Position numbers and translations under genes: made by a program. This document shows, piece by piece, positions 8,970 through 17,746 of a DNA stretch of 64,000 nt (position 1 is the stretch's first letter; each line of letters begins with the position of its first letter). The notes beneath the pieces are model-generated. The model had not been told where the DNA came from, did not search any database, and worked only from the letters and a program-made list of their open reading frames with translations. Source of the stretch: Paenibacillus nanensis (GTDB taxonomy: Bacteria > Bacillota > Bacilli > Paenibacillales > Paenibacillaceae). The stretch covers positions 124,001 to 188,000 of the forward strand of contig NZ_QXQA01000007.1 in NCBI RefSeq assembly GCF_003583765.1. Direction: 5' to 3'.

Positions 8970-9845
8970 TTATAGTTTGGCTTCGCTTCGATAGGCGCCT
9001 GGGGATTGCCCGGTCATTTTTTTAAATGAATATGAGAAATGATGCTCATTGGCAAAGCCGCAATAAGCTGCGATTTCATGAAGGGTCAAAGCCGACCTTC
9101 GCAGGAGCTCCTCCGCATGCTGAATACGCATATGGAGCAAATAGCGGTAAGGCGAAACCCCGAATTGCTGACGGAAGACAGCGGAGAATCGGGAGGGAGA
9201 CAGCTGCGCGCGGTGCGCCATGTCCGCTAAGGTAAGGGGATCCGACAGGCGGCTTGAAAAATAGGACGTGATCCATTTCAAATCATGCGAACGCGAGTGC
9301 GAAGGGGGCGATTCCTTGACGCTCCGATAGTGCCTCAAAAGGACAGCGACGAGCTCGGTTGCCGTGATCTGCGTTTCGAGCCGATCGATGATGTCCGTAT
9401 GCCCAAAGCCCCCGACCAGCTTCATGATCGCGTCCTTGCATCGCGCGGCTAGAGAAGCGCTCAGCTTCAACGGAATGTGAACGCCGCTCAGATCGTTTAA
9501 GCGGGGCTGCATGAAATGGGCGTAGGCCGACAAATCGACCTGGCCCGGCTTTGTCATGAAGCTTTGCTCCCGCCGCTCATTATAGAAAATATCCAGATGG
9601 ACGTAAGGCGTTATGGTAGGGGAAGCAATGTGAAATTCATGCAGATCATTGGGCTGGAGCACGCAAATATCCCCTGCGCCGAACGAATGCTTAATCCCTT
9701 CTGCCGTTACCCATAATTGCCCCTCCTGTATGTAAATGAACAAATAATCGAGTAATCGCCTTTCAGGAAAATGCCACTTGTCGCGGACGGCATATTCGGC
9801 ATAACGGATATAAGGGAGCAACGGTTGAGTGGGAGAAACGTCCAT
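8970..9845 (-). CDS. AraC-family regulator with cupin sensing domain
   Basis: 291 residues. The first 150 form an AraC-type cupin (GDICVLQPNDLHEFH) likely to bind a sugar. The last 100 carry two helix-turn-helix motifs (LTLADMAHRAQLSPSRFSAVF and LTLHEIAAYCGFANEHHFS) and the standard ending TGQSPGAYR. AAAGGA precedes the start. It is divergent from the CE7 esterase gene with a 190-bp shared control region, so that esterase is its most likely target. Confidence 0.88.
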   Translation of the reverse strand: MDVSPTQPLLPYIRYAEYAVRDKWHFPERRLLDYLFIYIQEGQLWVTAEGIKHSFGAGDICVLQPNDLHEFHIASPTITPYVHLDIFYNERREQSFMTKPGQVDLSAYAHFMQPRLNDLSGVHIPLKLSASLAARCKDAIMKLVGGFGHTDIIDRLETQITATELVAVLLRHYRSVKESPPSHSRSHDLKWITSYFSSRLSDPLTLADMAHRAQLSPSRFSAVFRQQFGVSPYRYLLHMRIQHAEELLRRSALTLHEIAAYCGFANEHHFSYSFKKMTGQSPGAYRSEAKL

Positions 9846-9972
9846 CGTTTAAGCGTCCTTTCCTTCTTTTGTCTGTCCATTACGGAAGCGCTACCCCCTA
9901 GTGTAACGCTCGGCTCGCATAAAAAACAGTCGTTTCTCGCAACATTTCAGCAAGTTTGCGAAAAGAAAATGA

Positions 9973-10006
9973 TTAATCTCACAAGCTATAATGATGTGGA
10001 GATTAA
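9973..10006 (+). promoter_or_regulatory. Inverted repeat around a TATAAT box upstream of the esterase gene
   Basis: TTAATCTC at 9973-9980 and GAGATTAA at 9999-10006 form a perfect 8-bp inverted repeat flanking TATAAT at 9987-9992. No good -35 is present at 17 bp, which is compatible with activator dependence. Candidate operator for the divergent AraC regulator or for a repressor. Confidence 0.45.
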
Positions 10007-10044
10007 ACGCTTGGTAAAAATTTATTGTTGATTGGATGATGACG

Positions 10045-11007
10045 ATGCCTTTAATTGACATGCCTCTAGCTGACTTGAATATGTATGAAGGGCGCAACCC
10101 GAGGCCGGAGGATTTTGACGCTTATTGGGAAAACGCGCTTGAGGAAATGAGGAAGACGGATCCGGATGTCCAGCTCGTACCTGCCGAATTTCAGCTTCCT
10201 TTCGCGGAATGTTACCACCTGTACTTTACGGGGGTGAACGGTGCACGTATTCACGCGAAGTATGCTAGACCGAAATCCTCCGGCGGTCAGCACCCGGCTG
10301 TTCTGCTGTTCCACGGCTATAAAGGCTGCAGCGGCGATTGGTCGGAGATGATGATGTATCCGGCTCTCGGTTTCTCGGCTGCATGGCTCGATGTGAGGGG
10401 ACAAGGCGGAAGGTCGGAGGATACCGGCGGCGTATTCGGCAATACGTTCCGCGGCCACATCATACGGGGGCTTTCGGACGCCGATCCGAGCAAGCTGTTC
10501 TTCCGGCAGGTGTTTTTGGATACCGCGCAGCTGGCTGCGATAGTAATGGGGTTCGATGAGGTGGATGCGGGCCGGGTTGGGGCGGCAGGCTGGTCGCAGG
10601 GCGGAGCGCTGACGATAGCATGCGCCGCGCTTGAACCGCGGATTCGCAAAGCCGCGGCCGTATACCCGTTTCTAAGCGATTATAAAAGAGTTTGGGAAAT
10701 GGATTTGTGTAAGGACGAATATTTCGAGCTCCATACCTATTTCCGCTATTTCGACCCGCAGCATAAAAGGGAAGAGGAGATCTTCACGAAGCTCGGCTAT
10801 ATCGACATCCAGCATCTGGCGCCTCGGGTTAAAGCCGATATGCTGGTTGGAGTCGGTCTCATGGACACGATCTGTCCGCCGTCGGCTCAATTCGCTGCTA
10901 TTAATAAATTGCGGACACCGGTGCAGCTGGAAATTTTTCCGGACTTTGCGCATGAAGCTTTGCCGAGTATGAACGATAAAATTATTCAATTTTTGAGCCG
11001 GTTATAG
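10045..11007 (+). CDS. CE7-family acetyl esterase (acetylxylan esterase / cephalosporin-C deacetylase)
   Basis: About 320 residues. Hallmarks of carbohydrate esterase family 7 are present: DVRGQGG, the nucleophile elbow GWSQGG (Ser about 183), the acid in VGLMDTICPPS, and the base in DFAHE. These enzymes remove acetyl groups from xylo-oligosaccharides and other small acetylated substrates inside the cell; no signal peptide is seen. Most relatives begin MPLIDMP, so 10045 is chosen, although ATGs at 10036 and 10039 are in frame and no strong Shine-Dalgarno decides. The esterase precedes a sensor-regulator and sugar importer set, suggesting uptake then deacetylation of oligosaccharides. Confidence 0.9.
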   Translation: MPLIDMPLADLNMYEGRNPRPEDFDAYWENALEEMRKTDPDVQLVPAEFQLPFAECYHLYFTGVNGARIHAKYARPKSSGGQHPAVLLFHGYKGCSGDWSEMMMYPALGFSAAWLDVRGQGGRSEDTGGVFGNTFRGHIIRGLSDADPSKLFFRQVFLDTAQLAAIVMGFDEVDAGRVGAAGWSQGGALTIACAALEPRIRKAAAVYPFLSDYKRVWEMDLCKDEYFELHTYFRYFDPQHKREEEIFTKLGYIDIQHLAPRVKADMLVGVGLMDTICPPSAQFAAINKLRTPVQLEIFPDFAHEALPSMNDKIIQFLSRL

Positions 11008-11110
11008 CTCCTAGGGGAAAAAGGTAAAAATACTGCCCCAAAAGTAATAATAGAGGGATTTAGACAAACCGCATTCATGTGTATCCTCTAACTAATGAGT
11101 ACGGAAATAG

Positions 11111-11144
11111 AAAGCCCTGCCGATTTCAATTGCGGAAGGGCTTT
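11111..11144 (+). terminator. Likely terminator after the esterase gene
   Basis: AAAGCCCT at 11111-11118 pairs with AGGGCTTT at 11137-11144, extended by CCG/CGG after a mismatch. A short T-rich stretch follows. It ends 30 bp before the kinase start, so it may also attenuate read-through into the kinase gene. Confidence 0.6.
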
Positions 11145-11173
11145 CCTTCATTTTAGTGGGAGGACGGGATGAT

Positions 11174-12979
11174 ATGGCTGAAATCCAAAGAGCTTCGATA
11201 ATCGAACGTCTTTACTCTATTCTTAGGCGAGTTACGATCAAGCATAGGCTGCTTGCGGCTTTCCTTATCACATCTTTATTGCCGGTCGTTTTTGTCGCGT
11301 TTTATTCCTATTCCAAATATACGGAATCCATCAGTCAAAAGCTTAGCGCTTCCACGGAACAAACCTTGTCTGAGCTTTCCCGCAATATGACCAGAGAGAT
11401 TAACCAATATGCGACATTAAGCGAGTCGATTATCGTGAATGAGGTCATACAGTCCGGCCTGCCTATGTACAATAGCATGTCCGGGAACGATCGCTACCAG
11501 TTCCTACTAAATTATCGCGACGCCGTTCGCGGGCAAGTATTCCAAGTCAGCAACGTCTTTAATGTGGTCATTTTTACGAATGACGGCGAGACGGTTTTCG
11601 ATTTCGGCTATGAATCGTTCCAAAGCGAGAAGCTTTTCCAAATGGTCAAAGAAGCGCCGGATACGCCTGGAAACGCGCATTGGGCTTACCTCAAATCAAA
11701 TCGGGGAACAAATCTATTGACGCTTAGCAGGGTTATTTATTCGGAACAAAGCTCCAGCGAACAAATAGGTTATCTCATGATTATGGTTGAGGAGAAGGTT
11801 TTTTCCCGCAACACCTACCGGCATGTCCATTTGGGAACCGGAAGCCAGATATTTCTTTACAATTCGCAAGGCCTGGTCATCTCCTCGACCTCCTCGGCTA
11901 TCGAAGCAGGCAAGCCCTACGCCAACAATGCCATATTCAGCAAATTGACTAGCGCTGCAGAACAAAGCTCCTTTTATGCGGAAGTCGGGCGAACAAAATG
12001 GCTGGTTACAAGCGACTATGTGCGCTCTGCGGATTGGCGTCTTGTCGGCATGCTCCCGCAGTCGTTTCTCGTATCGGAGATTTCGGAAATGAAAACGGAC
12101 ATTTTTATGATTTGTATCATGACGCTGCTATTCTCCGGACTTATTGCCATGCTGATCTACCTAAGCATTAGCAGCCCCATGCGCAAGCTGCTGCATTACG
12201 CCAAGCTGGTCCGCTTGGGCCAGCTTGAGACCAAGCTTGGGCGAACGTATTCGGATGAAATGGGCAAGCTGGCCGAGACAATTGATCAGATGGTTATGCG
12301 GCTGAAGGAACTGATTTCCCGGGTCGAAGCGGAGCAGCAAGCCAAACGCGATGCGGAATTAAAAATGCTGCAGGCGCAGATTAACCCGCATTTCTTGTTC
12401 AATACGCTAGGCTCGTTGAAGTGGAGCGCGATGATGAGCGGTAATGAAACGGTCTTCAAAGGAATGGAGTCGCTGTCCGAGCTTCTCCGCAACACCATTC
12501 TCGAGAAAGACGATTTAATTCCGCTGGAGAAAGAAATTGGAAATCTGCTTCATTACGCCACGATCCAGCGCATCCGATATGGGGATTCGTTTAAGCTTTC
12601 ATGCCAAATGAGCGACGACCGCCTATTCGGTTATCTCGTCCCGAAATTTATTCTCCAGCCTATCGTAGAAAATTCGATTTTGCATGCGGGCGGAAGTGAC
12701 GGACGGCGAGTGAAGATTTCTGTGTATGGATATGATGACGGCGTTAACCTGTATATTCGTATCGCGGATGACGGTAAAGGCTTTGATACGAGCAAGGCGT
12801 ATGCCCGCGGGAATTCGAACGCGAAGCTGTCCGGCATCGGAATAGCCAATGTGAACGAAAGGCTGAGCATCTGCTACGGATCGTCCTACGGGCTTGAAAC
12901 GCGCAGCAGGGTAGGCGAAGGGACGGAAACGGTCATTACGCTCCCAATCATGATTGAAGAGGGTGGGGAACATGTTTAA
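11174..12979 (+). CDS. YesM-type sensor histidine kinase
   Basis: About 601 residues. Two membrane segments (about residues 25-45 and 305-330) enclose an extracytoplasmic Cache-like sensor. A HAMP linker follows, then the His_kinase motif QAQINPHFLFN (phospho-acceptor His near 405) and an ATPase domain with VENSILHA and DDGKGFD. The ATG at 11174 has GGGAGGA 9 bases upstream and is preferred over a GTG at 11156. The stop overlaps the regulator start by 8 nt. Such kinases sense sugars or their binding proteins and usually control the neighbouring ABC importer. Confidence 0.9.
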   Translation: MAEIQRASIIERLYSILRRVTIKHRLLAAFLITSLLPVVFVAFYSYSKYTESISQKLSASTEQTLSELSRNMTREINQYATLSESIIVNEVIQSGLPMYNSMSGNDRYQFLLNYRDAVRGQVFQVSNVFNVVIFTNDGETVFDFGYESFQSEKLFQMVKEAPDTPGNAHWAYLKSNRGTNLLTLSRVIYSEQSSSEQIGYLMIMVEEKVFSRNTYRHVHLGTGSQIFLYNSQGLVISSTSSAIEAGKPYANNAIFSKLTSAAEQSSFYAEVGRTKWLVTSDYVRSADWRLVGMLPQSFLVSEISEMKTDIFMICIMTLLFSGLIAMLIYLSISSPMRKLLHYAKLVRLGQLETKLGRTYSDEMGKLAETIDQMVMRLKELISRVEAEQQAKRDAELKMLQAQINPHFLFNTLGSLKWSAMMSGNETVFKGMESLSELLRNTILEKDDLIPLEKEIGNLLHYATIQRIRYGDSFKLSCQMSDDRLFGYLVPKFILQPIVENSILHAGGSDGRRVKISVYGYDDGVNLYIRIADDGKGFDTSKAYARGNSNAKLSGIGIANVNERLSICYGSSYGLETRSRVGEGTETVITLPIMIEEGGEHV

Positions 12980-14243
12980 AGTCATCATCGTCGATGACGA
13001 ATTGATCGTCCGCCATGCGGTGAAGACCTTAATTCAGTGGGAGAACAGTCGATTCGAGTATGGAGGATCGGCGCCGAACGGCGTCGGCGCGCTTGAGCTG
13101 GTAGAGCGGACGAATCCGGATATCGTCATTACGGATATCAAAATGCCGGAGATGGACGGTCTTTCATTCATTAGACAGTTAATGAAAGCAAGGTTTCAAG
13201 GGGAAGTTCTTGTCTTGAGCAATTATAACGATTTTGAGCTGGTGCGTGAGGCGCTCAAGATGGGCGCTCACGACTATTTGCTAAAGCTTACGATGAACAC
13301 GGAAAGCTTCATGCAGGTGCTGGAAGAAATGGCCGCCAAGCTGGATGAACGAAGAGTATCCGAAACGGTTCTCCCAATTTCGGCTACGCCTGAGCTCGAT
13401 GGATTTCAAGTGCGGGTGGGCAGGCTTCTGGAGATGGCGGACCAGGGGATAGATACGGATGATGGCCTTATTAATGAACAGCTGGAGGACAGCCTGACGA
13501 AGCAGGGCATCTGGTTTTATTCCTTTATCATCCGCGCCCTTGCCGAGCAAACATCGTCAGACCGCCGCCCCGGACTTCCGGATATGCTGGAGAGACTCGC
13601 GGACAGCATATGGCCGGACTCCCGTGTAAGGGTCGCTGTTCAGCGTGGTCCGGAGCGAGCTTTGCTGGTCATTGGATGCCAGGCGGGCCAGGCGGTTGCT
13701 CCGCCGGAGGAGATGGCGCGCAGGCTAAACAGCTTGGCAGGCATGTATTATAACGTGCCGCTTTTTATCGTATATGCTCAAGCTGCGATCGGAATGGCTG
13801 AGCTTGCGGGCGAAATTAAAGCGAGCCGCGATACGGAGGCTCGGCTCATTGGCGCGCCAGAGCGGACTCGCGCCGCTTGTATGCCGAACCGGGACAAGGC
13901 TGAGAAGGCGGGACCGCCGAACGCGGTGTATAGGGAAGAAGTCCAAAAGGCGCTGGCCTACTTAGAGGAGCATTATACCGAACGGATTTCTATAGCCGAT
14001 ATCGCGGCTAAGGTCGGGTTATCAGAGCCTTATCTTTGTCAGATATTTAAGGCGGAGACGAATGTCAGCATCATGACGCGGTTAAATGAAATACGGATGG
14101 ATAAAGCCTATGAGCTGCTCGCTACGGGACAATACCTAGTGAAGCAAGCGGCGCTCGAGGTTGGGATATCAGACCCGTTCTATTTCAACCGTTTATTTAA
14201 AAAGCGATTTGGTATTTCGCCGAAAAACGTCATAAAATCCTAG
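12972..14243 (+). CDS. YesN-type response regulator with AraC HTH
   Basis: 423 residues. Receiver domain at about 1-120 with phospho-acceptor Asp55 (IVITDIKMPEMDG). A variable middle region of about 200 residues is followed by an AraC-type double helix-turn-helix at about 325-423 (RISIADIAAKVGLSEPYLCQIFK; the last helix ends KKRFGISPKNV). GGTGGGG just upstream supports this start. It is the partner of the preceding kinase and probably activates the sugar-transport operon that starts 157 bp downstream. Confidence 0.9.
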   Translation: MFKVIIVDDELIVRHAVKTLIQWENSRFEYGGSAPNGVGALELVERTNPDIVITDIKMPEMDGLSFIRQLMKARFQGEVLVLSNYNDFELVREALKMGAHDYLLKLTMNTESFMQVLEEMAAKLDERRVSETVLPISATPELDGFQVRVGRLLEMADQGIDTDDGLINEQLEDSLTKQGIWFYSFIIRALAEQTSSDRRPGLPDMLERLADSIWPDSRVRVAVQRGPERALLVIGCQAGQAVAPPEEMARRLNSLAGMYYNVPLFIVYAQAAIGMAELAGEIKASRDTEARLIGAPERTRAACMPNRDKAEKAGPPNAVYREEVQKALAYLEEHYTERISIADIAAKVGLSEPYLCQIFKAETNVSIMTRLNEIRMDKAYELLATGQYLVKQAALEVGISDPFYFNRLFKKRFGISPKNVIKS

Positions 14244-14354
14244 ACCCTTTTAAGATCGCCTATCATAAAATCGTACAGGAAAAAATGCGGCTTAAGCGGT
14301 GAATGCTGAAGATTGTCCATCATCATCATTGGAATCGTATATGTTCGCTGCAAG

Positions 14355-14391
14355 CCCTTACATTTTATACTTAGAGCATCAAACGTAAGGG
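14355..14391 (+). promoter_or_regulatory. Inverted repeat overlapping the RBS of the sugar-binding protein gene
   Basis: CCCTTAC (14355-14361) and GTAAGGG (14385-14391) are perfect complements. The second arm runs into the Shine-Dalgarno stretch GGGGGT ahead of the ATG at 14401, so pairing would partly cover the site. It could also be an operator dyad. Confidence 0.35.
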
Positions 14392-14400
14392 GGTAACAAT

Positions 14401-15816
14401 ATGAAGAGAAGTTGGCTAACCGTAATCGCAGTAGTGTTTGTGGTTTCATCGGTTCTTGCGGGATGCAGCGGCAACAACGTTAATAACGGCGGAAACGCGT
14501 CACCGGAGCCTTCCGGCAGTCCTGAAACGACCGCCTCTGCCGATCCGACGGGCGGAGGCAAGACCTTCGAGAATATGGAGCTGGAGGTGGCCGTATTCCA
14601 GGGCGGTTACGGCCGGGAATACTGGGACGCAGTGGCAGACAGCTTCATGAAGGATTATCCGGGAACGAAAATTAATATTACAGCAAGCCCGCAAATTGCC
14701 GAGCTGCTAAGACCGAAGATTGTGGCGGGCAATCCGCCGGATTTTATCTATCTGCCTCAAGGCGGGGACAACCAGCCGATCATTGACGGATTCATTAAAG
14801 ACAATGGCTTGCTTGAGCTGAATGACGTATTCGAGTCGCAAGGAGAGAATGGAACGCCGATTGCAGACAGCATTCTGCCGGGCGTTCTGGAATCCAAAGC
14901 CATGTCTCCTAACGGCGACGGCAAAGTTTTGTTTGCGCCTTATAATTATGGAGTTATGGGGATGTGGTATAACAAAAATCTGTTTGACACCAAAGGCATT
15001 ACGCTGCCTAAAACATGGGACGAGTTCTTTGCTTTGAACAGCGTCGCCAAAGAGAACGGCCGCGCTTTGTTTACTTACCAAGGCCTGCATCCCGGCTACT
15101 TGGAGGAAATCATTATTCCAGCTATCTTCAATGTCGGAGGCAAAGAAGCGCTCGATCAATTCTTTAATTACGACCCCGAATTCTGGAAAAGCGAAACATT
15201 CAAGAAGGTGTTCGGTCTATTCGAAAAAATTGCAAATGAGGACAATGCGCTTATGAACGGCACGGTTGCGCTGAATCATACACAGTCGCAGACGGACTTT
15301 CTAATGGGTAAGTCGATGTTTATACCGAACGGCAGCTGGTTCGAGGACGAGATGAAGGATGCGCCGCGCGAGGACGGCTTCCAATTCGGATTTTTAGGCG
15401 TACCTTCGTTTGACGCCGGGAAGCCGGTGATGGCTCTAACAAGCGTCGAACTGTTTATGATTCCGGCAAAAGCCAAAAATCCCGAGCTCGCGAAGGAATT
15501 TTTGAAATACTTGTACACGGAAAAAAGCGTAAAGCTTAACGGTGAAAAAGCCAAAGCCGTTATGGCGGTCAAAGGTGCGCCAGACCTTGTAAAGGAATAC
15601 ATTTCAGCGACAACGTACGAAATCTTTAAAGCGGTTGACGGGGGAATGGAAGCCTTGAACGGCGCGTTTAAGACGCCGGCGCAAGGCAGCAAATTTAATC
15701 CGGGCGATGAAGTGTACCAGCCGTTGTCTTCCATTATGAACAAACAAATGACGCTTGAGGAGTATGGCGACAAGCTGTACGAGGTTTATACGAACATTCA
15801 GAAGGAGTACCAATAA
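14401..15816 (+). CDS. Family 1 extracellular sugar-binding lipoprotein
   Basis: 471 residues with a signal sequence ending in lipobox VLAGC at about residue 23, a Gly/Ser/Asn-rich linker, and a family 1 solute-binding fold (LEVAVFQGGYGREYWDAVADSF, later YNYGVMGMWYNKNLFD). It delivers an oligosaccharide to the two permeases encoded next. GGGGGT lies about 8 bases before the ATG. No dedicated ATPase gene follows; many such importers share a MsmX-type ATPase encoded elsewhere. Confidence 0.9.
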   Translation: MKRSWLTVIAVVFVVSSVLAGCSGNNVNNGGNASPEPSGSPETTASADPTGGGKTFENMELEVAVFQGGYGREYWDAVADSFMKDYPGTKINITASPQIAELLRPKIVAGNPPDFIYLPQGGDNQPIIDGFIKDNGLLELNDVFESQGENGTPIADSILPGVLESKAMSPNGDGKVLFAPYNYGVMGMWYNKNLFDTKGITLPKTWDEFFALNSVAKENGRALFTYQGLHPGYLEEIIIPAIFNVGGKEALDQFFNYDPEFWKSETFKKVFGLFEKIANEDNALMNGTVALNHTQSQTDFLMGKSMFIPNGSWFEDEMKDAPREDGFQFGFLGVPSFDAGKPVMALTSVELFMIPAKAKNPELAKEFLKYLYTEKSVKLNGEKAKAVMAVKGAPDLVKEYISATTYEIFKAVDGGMEALNGAFKTPAQGSKFNPGDEVYQPLSSIMNKQMTLEEYGDKLYEVYTNIQKEYQ

Positions 15817-15851
15817 TTCGGGCGAGGGAATCATTCGACCGGCTTGATAGG

Positions 15852-15886
15852 AAACCTGCCGCGATATGGAGATGTACCGGCAGGTT
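15852..15886 (+). terminator. Hairpin between binding-protein and permease genes (attenuator)
   Basis: Perfect 10-bp stem AAACCTGCCG / CGGCAGGTTT with a 16-base loop, ending in a short T stretch. It is 36 bp after the stop and 34 bp before the permease ATG. This layout commonly lets more binding protein than permease be made. Confidence 0.6.
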
Positions 15887-15919
15887 TTCCTGCTTGATAG
15901 AGAAAGGATGGTTACGGCC

Positions 15920-16804
15920 ATGAGTACAAAAATGAAGCGAACCGGATTTATTCTGGCCTGCCTTATTCCGGGACTGGCGCTATTTTCCTTGTTTCGCATC
16001 TATCCCACGCTGCAAATTTTCCATAAGTCGTTTTTTATGTGGAGCGCAATCGGGGACGAACCGAAATTTATTGGGTTTAAAAACTTCGTCGATATGTTCC
16101 AGGATGAAGTGTTCCTGCTGTCCCTGCGTAACACGGGCATACTGATGCTCATCGTCCCTGTGCTAACGCTAGCCATTGCGCTCATAAACGCGTCGATTCT
16201 GTCGAAATCGAAGTTAAGGGAAAGCGGCTTCTATCGTACGGTATTTTTCTTTCCCAGCATCTTGTCATTTGTCGTCATCGCGATCCTATGGTCGTTTATT
16301 TATCATCCCAGCATCGGTTTTCTTAATGCCAGTATGGAGCTTATCGGCCTCGACGAATTTGTCATGCCATGGCTGGGGCACGAGAAAACAGTGCTTTGGG
16401 CGCTGGCGGTAACGATGGTCTGGCAGGCTGCCGGGTATTACATGGTGATGTATATAGCGGGGATCGACGGCATTTCCCCTGAATATTATGAAGCGGCCAG
16501 CTTGGACGGAGCAAGCCGCATTCAACAGTTCTTTTCTATTACAATCCCAATGTTATGGGAGATTATCCGAGTAACGATCATCTTCATTATTAATGGCGTC
16601 ATCTCCATCAGTTTTATCCTGGTGTCGATCATGACAGCCGGCGGGCCGAACCGGCACTCGGAAGTAGCGATTACTTATTTATACGGTCAGGCATTCAAAA
16701 ACGGAAATTTCGGTTACGCGATGGCGATCGGCGTAGTCGTCTTTATCATATCCCTCCTGCTGGCTCTGCTGAGCAACCGATTAACGGAAAGGGAGGCGAG
16801 CTAG
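15920..16804 (+). CDS. Sugar ABC transporter permease, MalF/UgpA type
   Basis: 294 residues with six predicted membrane segments and the EAA loop YEAASLDGASRIQQFFSITIPML. Start at 15920 (MSTKMKRTGF) is preferred because GAAAGG is about 12 bases upstream; an in-frame ATG at 15908 is too close to that site. The downstream permease begins 1 bp after its stop. Confidence 0.88.
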   Translation: MSTKMKRTGFILACLIPGLALFSLFRIYPTLQIFHKSFFMWSAIGDEPKFIGFKNFVDMFQDEVFLLSLRNTGILMLIVPVLTLAIALINASILSKSKLRESGFYRTVFFFPSILSFVVIAILWSFIYHPSIGFLNASMELIGLDEFVMPWLGHEKTVLWALAVTMVWQAAGYYMVMYIAGIDGISPEYYEAASLDGASRIQQFFSITIPMLWEIIRVTIIFIINGVISISFILVSIMTAGGPNRHSEVAITYLYGQAFKNGNFGYAMAIGVVVFIISLLLALLSNRLTEREAS

Positions 16805-16805
16805 C

Positions 16806-17693
16806 ATGTCAGGTATGCAATTCACAGCAGCGAGCAGCGGCACCGCCCATACGAATACTTCGCTTAAATCGCGGATCGGCAGGCTGCTGCTACGAGTTAT
16901 TTTGCTTGCGCAATCTCTATTCGTTATTTATCCTCTAGTATGGAATGTATTGGCCTCGTTTAAGACAAATAAAGAGGTTTTGTTGAGCCCATGGTCGCTG
17001 CCGGGCTCGCTGAACTGGGATAATTTCGTTCGCGCCTTCACGACAGCCAAAATGGGAGACTACATGTTCAACTCGGTGATGGTTGTGGCGCTCTCGATGG
17101 CGATTACGCTTGCGGTTGTTGTGCCAACCGCGTATGTTCTAGCCAGAATGAAGTTTCCCGGAAGAAAATTTCTTACAAACGTTTATATGGCTGGGCTATT
17201 TATACAAGGCGTTTATGTCGTCGTGCCGATCTTCCTTGTTATGAATGATCTTCATATGCTGGATAACCGGTTCTGGCTGAGCGCCGTGTATGCCGCAGGA
17301 AGCATGGCGTTCTCCGTATATCTTCTGATCGGTTTTTTGAAATCGATTCCGCGCGAATACGAAGAAGCGGCGATGATCGATGGCTGCGGTTATTTCGGCA
17401 CCTTGTTCCGGATTATCGTTCCTATGGCGCGTCCGGGCATTATCACAGTCGTCATCTTCAGCTTTTTTGATTTCTGGAACGAATACGTGCTGGCGATGAC
17501 CTTTATCTCCAGCGAGCATAAAAAAACAATTCCTGTCGGCTTGTCGAATCTATTTGAAATTCAACGGTACGCGACGGACTGGGGCTCCCTGTTCGCCGGA
17601 CTGGTGCTGGTCTTAATTCCGACCATTGTGGTCTACTCCCTCTTGCAGAAGAAACTGACGGAGGGGATGATGCTTGGGGGATTGAAGGGGTGA
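16806..17693 (+). CDS. Sugar ABC transporter permease, MalG/UgpE type
   Basis: 295 residues with six membrane segments and the EAA loop EYEEAAMIDGCGYFGTLFRI. The C-terminus ends in the short GMMLGGLKG tail usual for MalG-type permeases. It pairs with the preceding permease to form the membrane channel and is the last gene of the operon. Confidence 0.88.
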   Translation: MSGMQFTAASSGTAHTNTSLKSRIGRLLLRVILLAQSLFVIYPLVWNVLASFKTNKEVLLSPWSLPGSLNWDNFVRAFTTAKMGDYMFNSVMVVALSMAITLAVVVPTAYVLARMKFPGRKFLTNVYMAGLFIQGVYVVVPIFLVMNDLHMLDNRFWLSAVYAAGSMAFSVYLLIGFLKSIPREYEEAAMIDGCGYFGTLFRIIVPMARPGIITVVIFSFFDFWNEYVLAMTFISSEHKKTIPVGLSNLFEIQRYATDWGSLFAGLVLVLIPTIVVYSLLQKKLTEGMMLGGLKG

Positions 17694-17706
17694 AATTTTA
17701 AAGCAG

Positions 17707-17735
17707 AAAGGGGAGGCAGCCTGTGTCTCCCCTTT
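17707..17735. terminator. Bidirectional terminator between permease and yhbH
   Basis: AAAGGGGAG / CTCCCCTTT 9-bp perfect stem with an 11-base loop. A at one side and T at the other serve the two convergent genes. Confidence 0.8.
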
Positions 17736-17746
17736 GTTGTCTCCAA

